DNA from: Batillaria attramentaria | Lineage: Eukaryota > Mollusca > Gastropoda > Batillariidae | DNA length: 64,000 nucleotides | Direction: 5' to 3' | Assembly (NCBI GenBank): GCA_018292915.2 | Contig: JACVVK020000437.1 | Location: 135,001 to 199,000 of the forward strand | Part shown: one piece after another, positions 21,600 through 42,466 of the stretch | How positions within the stretch are numbered: the first letter of the stretch is position 1 | How the letters are laid out: each line of letters opens with the position of its first letter | Made by a program: the position numbers and the translations under genes | Notes under the pieces: model-generated | What the model was told of the DNA's origin: nothing | Seen by the model: only the letters and a program-made list of their open reading frames with translations | The model's database searches: none

Positions 21600-22633
21600 A
21601 CAGCCACACTACCTTGGGCCGGTCAGCAGAGGACAGCCAAGTTGGAAGACAGGCGGACACCGTTGCCGGGACACCACGAGCTGCAGTACAGCTTCTGGAG
21701 AATGGTCACCATACACTGAGGCACTGATTTGCCTTCTTCTCGACTGACTGAAATCTTTCCATTTTCAGTCGTGTCCTTAAACAACGTAGACAACTTCATT
21801 GAAAGTTTCAAGGCTGAAAGTAGCTTATAAACGTGTTCAGAACGAGCATATAATTATGCTGTACCGGCATAATTCCCCTGTCAGTCACGCTTTATCGGCC
21901 ATTTTCTAAAAATGGCCGCTTTTCAACCGAGTTTTCAACAAACATATCTCGGGCCTACACCGTGCTACAGAAATGATTTTTTTTTATATCAAAAGGAAGC
22001 TTATCATGTTTTTCTGCGCGTTTTGGTGATACTAATAATTCGATATGTCAGTCTCTTTTTTGTTGGAGCCCACCACAGATGTCATTGTCACCGTATGGTA
22101 CATGTATTCCTATCATCGTGTTGTCAAAGCTGTCTCGTGTCAACACTTGTTTGTTCGTGAAACCGTGACAACTAAATTGTTCGTTGTTTTTGGTTTTTGT
22201 TTTTGATTAAATATATCTCTCGTTGACATCGTGTGAATTAAAACTGTTAGGGTAAACACACAAACCATTTCCCTGCATATTCGCTGTGCGTAACTGTGGT
22301 AACTTATATGCATCATGCTGTTCACTGACATCTGTCGCATTCCTTTTATTGTATTATCATAACTGTCATGAAAACAACATGCAGAATACGTGATGAGCTC
22401 CCTCAAAAGGGGGAGAACAGCTGATTTGGGCCATATGGAGTTATTAGCATCAGTAAAGTAGGCTAGGAAAAGAAGGATTTTTGTGTGAAGTAATTCCTTT
22501 AAAAATTATTTATGGTGCAAATGATACTTAAGACTATAACTACATCAGTCGCCAAAGTTGCACAAAATAGCAGCATGCAGTCTGTCAGAAATTGCCGTTT
22601 TAAAATGAGGTGGACACTTTTTCATGTAGCACC
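21600..22633. other. Intergenic stretch, no gene recognised
   Basis: No exon pair, repeat family or structured element that I can support lies here. Confidence 0.5.
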
Positions 22634-23521
22634 ATGTTTCTACCGTCATCGCGCTTGAAAAATTTGCGGCTGCTGATGCAGGGGTCAGTTGAGGATGCTG
22701 CTGCCTGTTCCAGCTTTTCTGCGGTAAGATTTTGGTTATCTATGGTGAATTTCAACAAGATGTGATTGTTAATTTCTATCTAAGTTAATATATAACTTTT
22801 GGAGGGTGATGTCTTGTCCGAGTAGCGGTAACTGAGTCAAGTTAACCGCGTGGTCCGTCCGGCTGCTTGTCTAGACGATCTGATAACTTGAATGCGCACC
22901 TGTCTCGTTATTGCACAGTGCATTTGAAACCCACAAATAATGATAGTAATATGTAAAACAAAGTGCAGCAGATGAAGAAAGTATAAAGAAAATGAGCTGA
23001 CAGGCATAAATGTGATACCGATATGCTTTGTGAAACCCTGTAGCCCATCATGAAAGATTGTGCACATACGGTTAATGCTTTGTCATGTGACTAGTTATTT
23101 GATAAACAACTTGATTGTTTTAAAATAATGTTTTTGTTTGTGTTTTACCTGCTGTTCATGCGTAGAAACGTGAACTGTGAAAAAATTGTCCACTGGAAAT
23201 TTTGTGGTTATTGCAGGTCAGTACTGACTCGGACTCTGACAAGAAAAGATGTATCAGTAAATATGACACAACTTTCGTTTCCTGTTACAGGAGTTTTCAG
23301 AGCCAAAATGTATCACTTGCGTCCGAGAAATAGACAGATCTTTGGGTCAAGCTCACAGAGAAAGGATGCCAGACTGTAAATTCTGTCAGCAAACAAATCA
23401 AAACTGCAGTCCATGCAGAACCTGGAGACCTGGTTCACAAGAGTTGTCGCATATCGTATACACACAAGAGGACCATCCAAGCAAAGAAAAGTGAAGTTCA
23501 GGTCACAATCTCACCGCGAAA
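22634..23521 (+). pseudogene. Broken two-exon Cys/His gene remnant
   Basis: Exon 1, 22634-22723, reads MFLPSSRLKNLRLL onward for 30 codons and ends at a GTAAGA donor. Exon 2 starts after TTGCAG at 23217 in matching phase and reads 'VSTDSDSDKKRCISKYDTTF'. A TAG at 23331-23333 interrupts it. The same frame then continues 'LTEKGCQTVNSVSKQIK' and 'GDLVHKSCRISYTHKRTIQ' until the sequence runs into a MITE at 23522, which supplies a second stop. The LTEKGC...VHKSCR..YT pattern resembles an uncharacterised Cys/His family that I recall from marine invertebrates; no function is known to me. The frame staying open on both sides of one stop suggests a recently dead gene or a single-base variant. Confidence 0.45.
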
Positions 23522-23668
23522 CAGGGGTTATGAAAGCTGAAAAATCTTACTAGTCCTTCGGGCTAGCAAGATTTAAAACCAACTAGCCCGAAACCATTTC
23601 CACTAGCCCAAAAAAACATTTTGTCAAATATGGACCTATTTGTAAATAAAAAAGATTCACAACACTTT
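23522..23668. mobile_element. hAT-like MITE family 2, left half
   Basis: CAGGGGTTATGAAAGCTGAA and the following 'ctagtccttcgggctagcaa' match the inverse complement of the right half of the element at 4036-4491. No second terminus is visible, so it is truncated. Confidence 0.65.
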
Positions 23669-23769
23669 TATCGGGGGTAGAAATGATCCAGGATGAAAAA
23701 AAGGACAATTTTGAGAGGAGTGGTGAAAGGAGGCGATAAAGTGTCATACGCTATAGAGGTTCTCACGGA

Positions 23770-23938
23770 GGACATACGCCGAATGGTAGAGCGTTGGACT
23801 GCTAATGCTCGGGTCGTGAGTTCCTATCCTGGCTGGGGCCAAATATTTGTGCTGGCTTTTTCATCGTTGCCCCGTCTAAGATATCACCCGTATGTGGTGG
23901 AAAAGGACGTTAGACCTCCAAAACACCCACCCACCCAC
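23770..23938 (+). repeat. SINE family A copy, decayed head
   Basis: The A box survives (cgccgaatggtagagcg), the B box has changed (agttcctatcctgg), and the 3' body is normal. Confidence 0.85.
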
Positions 23939-23965
23939 TCAAGGAGGACATGCGAGGCGCGGGCC

Positions 23966-23969
23966 TCTA

Positions 23970-24030
<61 letters not shown>

Positions 24031-24125
24031 CACACACACACACACACACAGAGTAATTCTCATAACCTGCAATTGCTTCTCGGAAAAAAAAGACAAAGAA
24101 GCAGAGAAACAAAAGATTTCTTCAG

Positions 24126-24185
<60 letters not shown>
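23966..24185. repeat. CT/CA microsatellite cluster
   Basis: (CT)n at 23966-24008, CA blocks at 24009-24050, and a 58 base CA run at 24128-24185. Confidence 0.95.
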
Positions 24186-24186
<1 letters not shown>

Positions 24187-24743
24187 CTCACGCACCTGAT
24201 ATAACCCAATGCATGCCCTACGACGGTGAATCACTATCTGGACACCGGCAACAGAAAACCCCACTTGGAACTCGAAGCCGGACATGAAGTTCAGTCATGC
24301 ATGGTACCGTAAGTGTGACTGCGAGCCGTGATTCGGAAGAAAGATAATGCCATCCGATAAGAAATGAATCCCCGTAACAAGGACGCTATAGCTGCTGGGT
24401 CATGATCTGTCAGTAACGCACAGTTGGCATAGTTCGCCCACTAGGGGGTGCAAATGTATACCAGTCATTTGACAGGTCACAGAATACAATTTTTTTTTTT
24501 TTTTTTTTTTGCTGCTCTCTGGCTCCTACAAATGTTAAGCAGCACAAGTCCTTGAAAGCGATTTTGAAAACCTAAACACACAATGGTTCCCAGAAGCAAC
24601 ACATGTCCGCAAGCTGCATGCCAAAAATTAAGCTTGGACACCGTAATCAGTTTCATATTCTGCCGGTGTGGCGTCCTTCCCGACCCCGTAAACAAAACTG
24701 TGCGAACTATACCACCTGAGCGCCAATAATAATGGGGAAGTGT

Positions 24744-25092
24744 TGGGGGGGGGGGGGGGTGGGGGTGTGTGCGGCGGGTGGGGGGGGGGGGGGGGGGCTT
24801 GTGTCAGTTCAGTCGGGTGAGAATTAATCTATCTGAAGCCACTGCTTTTTCATGACGCTAGCAGTTACAAAGGTCTCATATCCTCCAAAACTCAAACCAA
24901 CTATGCGAAGATGGGTTGGGATGGGGCGCTGGAATCGAATATCAAAACACAGAGGTGGGGTGGGGGTGGGGGTGGGTGAACATATTTGTACACTGTGACA
25001 ACATTCTTAGGACACAGGACAAAGAATTGAGGGGAGGAGGCCAAAAAAGATACTCTCACCACCCCCCAACCCCCACCCCCCACCCCCACCCC
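24744..25092. repeat. G-rich tracts with a facing C-rich tract
   Basis: Long G runs at 24747-24797, GGGGT-type repeats at 24954-24978, and C-rich CCCCA-type repeats at 25064-25093. The last two are nearly inverse complements, so this DNA could form a hairpin or quadruplexes. No gene is seen. Confidence 0.7.
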
Positions 25093-25932
25093 CGGTGCTT
25101 ACGCCAGTGTTTAAAAGGAAACCTTGCCAGTAAGGATGAGAATGACAATGATTTTCATAGTAATCCTGTGTCAGTCTGACACCCACTGCAAGGAAAACCT
25201 CGAATACCTACGCATTACTTATCACTGACAAAATGTAGGTTAGGTTTTCCACACACAGAGAGAGAGAGAGTAATCCTCATAACCTGCAGTTGCTTCTCTG
25301 AAAAAGACAAAGAAGCAGAGAAACAAAAGATTTCTTCAGAACTCCTACTTGAACTTATCCGGCAGTGCATGACCAGTTGAAGGGACGGGTTTTAACATCC
25401 TGCCTCACCGAGTTGTACCCAGTCTAAGCGTTTCTCTCGGGAGGGAGAGCTGCTCCATGTGTCTGCCGCAACGTTTGAGTGCTCTGATCAAATAGGTGAG
25501 AAATAATGGTTTTCATTATAATTAATTACTTATGTTAGGTTTTCATTATGTTACTTGGAATCAGCTCCCTCTTACAATCAGAAACAGTTCAAACGAAGAA
25601 ACCTCCGAGTCTCGACTGAAAACCGGCCATCTCTTCACCTTCTCATAGCCGTGCCATGTTGTCGTTCTGCTGGTGTGAGTGCGTGTGTGCGCAGGGAACG
25701 AGTTAGGCATAGTTTCCCCTCTAATCCAGGATGTGTCTTCCCCGAACACTCATGGGTTACCCGAACTAGGAACGAGTGTGTGTGTGTGTGTGTGTGTGTG
25801 TGGATATGAGTTTTTATTAGTTTTTATCTGTTTTGTCAGTTTTACCTGTCTTGTGTTTGTTTTATATGTCTTTTGTGTTTTTTTTAATATGAATAAATAC
25901 GTATTTTATGAAAAGCGCCTAGAGCTTAGATA

Positions 25933-26377
25933 AAGGCCGTTCTTAACCGGGCGAACCACCAGTCCGGCGAACTTGTTCGGCGAACTGTGTATTGTATACG
26001 AACAGGGCGAGCGCGCACAAGTACGTAGTTCCAGAGGTTCGGCCGAACTAGTTCTCTTTCTTAACCGACCGTTGATGATATGCATACGTCATCGCCCGAA
26101 CAAGGCGGAAGTTGAGACAATCGTAAAGAACTTTGTTCATGCGCGCAACACATAGGGCTCTCCCCGAGCAACCAATCAGAGCGCAGGATCGGCCAAAGGA
26201 TCGCGAGGGTTCCCACGACAGGCTGTGCAGACCTCAAAGCTAGTTCGGCGTACCTTTCGAACCAGGGTTTGCGAAGAAGTGTTCGGTCGGTTAAGAAACA
26301 ACGTGCGCGAATCTAGTTCGCCGTACTCTTCGAACCTAGTTCGCGAACCAAAAGTTCGCCCGGTTAAGAACGGCCTT
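25933..26377. mobile_element. 445 bp MITE with 24 bp termini, nested in another repeat
   Basis: Starts AAGGCCGTTCTTAACCGGGC and ends with the exact inverse complement GCCCGGTTAAGAACGGCCTT. The interior carries many 'gttcggcgaac'-type subrepeats in both directions. It splits a 'gcgcctagagcttag ... aggttaggcgctatataaat' motif typical of a SINE 3' end. Confidence 0.8.
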
Positions 26378-26420
26378 AAGGTTAGGCGCTATATAAATAT
26401 TCTGTTATTATTATATTATC

Positions 26421-26935
26421 ACGTAAGTGTATTGTGTGAGTGTATATAATATATATTTAACTGCATATAGTGCACAGCGCGTCTTTACTTGTTGGGGAAG
26501 AGTAGATTTGACTTTGAGAGTTACGTAAAATATTTCTGTTTTGTTTTTTATTCGTAAGTGTATTGTGTGAGTGTATATATATTTAACTGCATATAGTGCA
26601 CAGAGCGTCTTTACTTGTTGGGGAAAAGTAGATTTTGACTTTGAGATTTACGTAAAATATTTCTGTTTTGTTTTTTATTCGTAAGTGTATTGTGTGAGTG
26701 TATATATATTTAACTGCATATAGTGCACAGAGCGTCTTTACTTGTTGGGGAAAAGTAGATTTTGACTTTGAGATTTACGTAAAATATTTCTGTTTTGTTT
26801 TTTATTCGTAAGTGTATTGTGTGAGTGTATATAATATATATTTAACTGCATATAGTGCACAGCGCGTCTTTACTTGTTGGGGAAGAGTAGATTTGACTTT
26901 GAGAGTTACGTAAAATATTTCTGTTTTGTTAGTTC
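26421..26935. repeat. Four-copy satellite, unit 127-131 bp
   Basis: Units begin 'cgtaagtgtattgtgtgagt' near 26422, 26553, 26680 and 26807. Units 2 and 3 are nearly identical, as are units 1 and 4, which suggests duplication of a block and not unit by unit. Confidence 0.95.
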
Positions 26936-26979
26936 GGATAACCCATGAGTGTTCGGGGAAAACTAATAAAAACTCATAT

Positions 26980-27025
<46 letters not shown>

Positions 27026-27617
27026 GTTCCTAGTTCTTTTATTTTTGTGGTGTTCTTTGTGTGCATGTCTTGGAACATCGCGTAGCTCGCACGAGTTTCC
27101 CGCGGTTCTTTTTTTTTTTTTTTTTACTCCTTTTTGGTTTAGGCCCTGAAAGCGTAAATCAGGCAAATTTAACGGTTCCTTCGCGGGTTTTTTAATTTGT
27201 AATTTATTTTTTATTATTTATTATTATTTATTCTTTTCTTTTTTAAAGTCTTGTTTGATATTTCTTATGATGTAAATTCATCCACGTATCTAGAGATGGT
27301 TGCATGTACTGATATAACTACGAGTATGTATGTTTTTAAGTCCCAAAGTATGAATGTTTGTTCTATACATGTCAGATATGCACACAACCCCCCCCCCCCC
27401 CCAAAAAAAAAAAAAAAAAAAAAAACAACCGAATAATAATGTTTTAAAAAATGTAACGGTTCCTTGACGGCTCTTCCTGCAGCAAACACGAATAGAATCA
27501 AAGTGCAACACTCCCACTCAGCTAAATTTAAATCCGTGCAGACTTTTTTTTTTTGTTGAGTGAGGCCACTGGTGCACAAAGCCAAACTTAATTGGTAGGT
27601 ATTGAGAAGCCGTACCA

Positions 27618-28012
27618 TCGGTCGGTGGTCTAGTGGTTAAGAGACTTGTCACCAATGCGAGAGGTCAGGAGTTCGAGTCCCACACGGGGCAAAGAATTTT
27701 TCCTTCTCGTACGTGGCACCGTTCATTCGGGCCGATCGTTCTCTCCGGGTACTCCGGCTTCCTCCCCCTCTGCTTTGGAAATGTTCAGCCCACCAAATTT
27801 GAAAAATAAATGCAATTCTAAATTCCGAAATTTCAGTAGCTGAGCTGACCCTTGGCACCACGTGATTGTAATGTCTTTATGTCCAGTGTGTGAGAGAATG
27901 CGTGTGATTCATGTGAGCGTGCGTGTTGGGTTCAGTTCGCGGCGCTTTGAGCCGATTCATGAAATTGGGTAAAGCGCCTATACAATACTTATTATTATTA
28001 TTATTATCATTC
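27618..28012 (+). repeat. SINE family B, full copy
   Basis: tRNA-like head 'cggtggtctagtggttaaga' with B box gttcgagtccc, a long body ending 'aattgggtaaagcgcctata', and an (ATT)n tail. Confidence 0.9.
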
Positions 28013-28113
28013 GTGCTGTTTTGTTCAGCCCAGTACCTTGTTGCTTTTGCTGTTTGTTTGACTGATTGTTTTTGTTATTGCTTTTTTGTTGGAGTTTGCT
28101 TGGTGGTTTTAAG

Positions 28114-28287
28114 GGGAGCCTGGGTGGCCGAATGGTAGAGCGTTGGACTTCTGACGGTCGGGTCGTGAGTTCATATCCCGGCTGGGGCCAAATATTTGTG
28201 CTGGCTTTTTCATCGTTGCCCCGCCTTTGATATCACCTGTATGTGGTGGAAAAGGACGTTAAGTCCCCAAATACCCACCCAACACCC
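28114..28287 (+). repeat. SINE family A, full copy with target duplication
   Basis: Normal A box, B box altered to gttcatatcccgg, and flanking repeats cttggtggttttaa / cttggtgtttttaa. Confidence 0.85.
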
Positions 28288-28567
28288 TTGGTGTTTTTAA
28301 TTTGTGTATGTTTTGTTTTCTTTTTGTTGTTTGTTTTGTTTGGTTGTTTTGTTTTGGTTGTTTGTTTGTTTGTTTGTTTTGGGGGGGTGTTGGTGGGAGG
28401 GGGGGGGGGGGGATTTTTGCGTTTGTCATTGTTTTGTCGCACAGTTTTAAGTAAATATTCCTTATTATTTCGAGTAGTGGCTGTAGTAGCTGTAGCAGAC
28501 GTAGTAACGTGCTGACCTGTGTGTTTGTAGTTTGACGTTTGCTTCGTCACACAACTTCAAATTAGCA

Positions 28568-39142
<10,575 letters not shown>

Positions 39143-39448
39143 GCAGAGTTGTAAAGCGTCGAAGAAAATTATACTCTACAAAAAAACCAAAAAAACCGCA
39201 AAGAATATGTTTCTGTGCTTCATTTTCCTTGTAAAATATTTACCGGCCTCTGCTGCATGTTGGTAGTGAACTGCCTTGCATATCTATTTCCCGACAGATC
39301 GTATACCGCTTATAACTGGTTCTTTTTGTTGTAGTTGTTCTATATACGCTATTCAAACATCGCTTCTTCATAATAATGTGATATAGTGTATTATAAGATG
39401 AAATTTATTTGAATGGTACTTTGTTACATTAATATTAATGGGAATGAT

Positions 39449-39565
39449 AAATCCCGGCTGGGGTCAAATATTTGTGCCGGTTTTTTTCATCGTTGCCCCG
39501 TCTTTGATATCACCCGTATGTGGTGGAAAAGGACGTTAAACCCCCAAACACCCACCCCACCCCCT
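39449..39565 (+). repeat. SINE family A, 3' fragment
   Basis: Begins inside the B box region ('atcccggctggggtcaaata') and keeps the normal 3' body. Confidence 0.85.
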
Positions 39566-39916
39566 CTGCCGCCACAAATAGGATCGGAATTGTAAACATT
39601 ATTGTCACAGACATGCTCATTCAATCTAAAAAGTATTCATAGCTAACCTATTGTTTCCGCCACAGGGGCAGAATATTTTGTTTCTGTCTATACCCATCAG
39701 TTGCTTAGTTTGTTTACTTCGTCAGTCCATGCAGTCTGGCTTGCCTTGCGGACAACAGCAAAAGGAAGTCAAGGGGGCGCAACTCGGTCTGATACGACTG
39801 CTTACGTTCCTTTGAAATAAGCCCCTTCTTGGGAAAATTGTGTAATGCGTTTGTGGAGTAAATGATTTTGGTTGTTACGTGGTCTGTCCGTGTATTTTTA
39901 GTCTTATCGGATGTGT

Positions 39917-39919
<3 letters not shown>

Positions 39920-39982
<63 letters not shown>
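39920..39982. repeat. CT microsatellite
   Basis: Nearly pure CT over 63 bases in the spacer after the amine oxidase. Apart from this, 39566-40078 shows nothing I recognise. Confidence 0.97.
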
Positions 39983-39984
<2 letters not shown>

Positions 39985-40078
39985 GCAACATCAAAACCAA
40001 TCCAATTATTCCAATCCACAATATTTATTTCGAGCAGAGTAATAAACACACATATATATAAGACTGACCATATTAAAA

Positions 40079-41570
40079 AGCAGAGTATCAAACTACAAGA
40101 CCTGGTCCAAACCAAAAAGCATAGTAACAAACACAACAAAAACTGGCCCGAACCAAAGTTCATAGTAACAAACAGCAAAAACTGCTCCGAACCAAAAAGC
40201 ATAGCAACGCATAATAAAAACTGATCTGAACCAAAAAGCATAGTAACGAATAACAAAAACTGGTCAGAACCAAAACGCTTAGTAACAAACACAACCAAAA
40301 CTGACCCGAACCAAAGAGAATAGTAACAAACAGCAAAAAGTTGCCCGAACCATAACAACGAATAGCAAACACTGGTCTGAGCCAAAAAGCATAGTATACA
40401 GCAAAAACTGGTCCGAACCAAAAAGCATAGTAACAAACAGCAAAAGCTGGTCCGAACCAAAATGCATAACAACGAAAAGCAAACACTGGTCTGAGCCAAA
40501 GAGCATAGTTACAAACATCAAAAACTGCTCCGAACCAAAATAACATTGCAACAAACAGCAAAAACTGGTCTGAACCAAAAAGCATAGTAACGACTAACAA
40601 AAACTGGTCTGAACCAAAAAGCATAGTGACGACTGACAAAAACTGGTCTGAACCAAAAAGCATAGTAACAAACAGCAAAGACTGGCCCGAACTAAACAGC
40701 ATGGCAACGAGTAGCAAGAACTGGTATGAACCAAACAGCATGGCAACGAGTAGCAAGAACTGATCTCAACCAAAGAGCATGGCAACGAGTAGCAAGAACT
40801 GATCTGAACCAAAAAGCATGGCAACGAATAGCAAGAACTGGTATGAACCGAACAGCATGGCAACGAGTAGCAAGAACTGATCTGAACAAAAAAGCATGGC
40901 AACGAGTAGCAAGAACTGATTTGAACCAAAGAGCATGGCAACGAGTAGCAAGAACTGGTCTAAACCAACAAGCATGGCAACGAGTAGCAAGAACTGATCT
41001 GAACCAAAGAGCATGGCAACGAGTAGCAAGAACTGATCTGAACCAAAAAGCATGGCAACGAACAGCAAAACCTGAACTGAACCAAAGAGCATGGCAACGA
41101 GTAGCAAGAACTGATCTGAACCAAAAAGCATGGCAACGAATAGCAAGAACTGATCTGAACCAAAAAGCATGGCAACGAATAGCAAGAACTGATCTGAACC
41201 AAAGAGTATGGCAACGAGTAGCAAGAACTGATCTGAACCAAAAAGCATGGCAACGAATAGCAAGAACTGATCTGAACCAAAAAGCATGGAAACGAGTAGC
41301 AAGAACTGATCTGAACCAAAAAGCATGGCAACGAATAGCAAGAACTGATCTGAACCAAAAAGCATGGAAACGAGTAGCAAGAACTGATCTGAACCAAAAA
41401 GCATGGAAACGAATAGCAAGAACTGATCTGAACCAAAAAGCATGGAAACGAGTAGCAAGAATCTGATCCATAAAGTGTAGTAACAAACACAACAAAAACT
41501 GACCCGAACCAACGAGAATAGTAACAAACAGCAAAAACTGGCCCGACCCCGAAAAGAATAGTAACGTACA
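40079..41570. repeat. ~1.5 kb minisatellite, 39 bp unit
   Basis: About 38 units of 'gcatggcaacgaatagcaag' plus 'aactgatctgaaccaaaaa'. The outer units are diverged (40079-40690 and 41461-41570); the inner block 40700-41460 is nearly uniform. Since 39 is a multiple of three, several frames on both strands stay open for hundreds of codons. These have no exon structure and read as pure 13-residue repeats, so I do not call a gene. Confidence 0.95.
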
Positions 41571-42191
41571 ACGAAAACAGGTCCAAACAAAACCCTTCTT
41601 CTTGTGAGAGATTTGCTGCCAAATTGAAACAGTGGGTGAAAACGAATAAGATGTATGCATGGTGACACACAGAAAAATCTACACAGACGTTTCATAGGAC
41701 CTGCGATCAATACAAGAGAAATGTTTTTGGTACATGTGTTCAAACATTATGATGTGCAAAAAGTGAGATTTTCACGACTTGAGTAGTTCGTTTTGCTGCC
41801 TTACTAATGAGGAATATACGTTGTGCTGTACAGCACGCTCTTTGCACAAGTAAAGGTTTGTGAAGAAAATGATTAGTTCAGTTCACATTTCTTAAAAAGT
41901 ACAGATCACATTTCTTAAGAAGTACAGAATTCACCTCCTTTCCCGCTCCCATACCTCCCTCCCCCCAGCGTCCTTCACATCCTCCGGTCCCCTATCACCC
42001 TATCCAAATCCCCGTACTCCTTAGACCCATTCTCTCCCCCATCCCCTTCAACTCCCCCCCCCCCCCACACCCCTTTCAGCCCGCTCCTCCATGAGATTCC
42101 GAACATTGCCAAGTACAAGGTAAACGAAACACGCACCACTCCCGTAGTTGAATACAATATACCGAAAATTAAATTTAAAGCATTTTGCACA

Positions 42192-42466
42192 GGCAAATAG
42201 TGTTGTTGTTGTTGTTTTAAATACACTGTTTGTAGCTTTTTGTTGAGATTGAAGCCCATCAAGCCACCAAAATGAGCTGCGCGGTGGTTCTGGACATGGC
42301 ATCCAGCCTACCGAAGCCCTGCAAATAGTTTTGTTGTTGTTGTTGTTGTTGTTGTTGTTTTAAATACACTGTTTGTAGCTTTTTGTTGAGATTGAAGCCC
42401 ATCAAGCCACCAAAATGAGCTGCGCGGTGGTTCTGGACATGGCATCCAGCCTACCGAAGCCCTCCT
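42192..42466. repeat. ~137 bp tandem duplication spanning the end of the NERD gene
   Basis: The block from the GTT-rich run through 'tttttgttgagattgaagcc' to 'ccagcctaccgaagccct' occurs twice, at about 42192-42327 and 42331-42466. The right copy contains the last ~65 coding bases, the stop and the start of the 3' untranslated region. The left copy lies beyond the stop. Confidence 0.9.

Noticed and set aside
40692..41743. Reading frames of 236-325 codons on the minus strand and 246 on the plus strand
   Set aside because: They are translations of the 39 bp minisatellite in overlapping frames, without exon signals or conserved domains.
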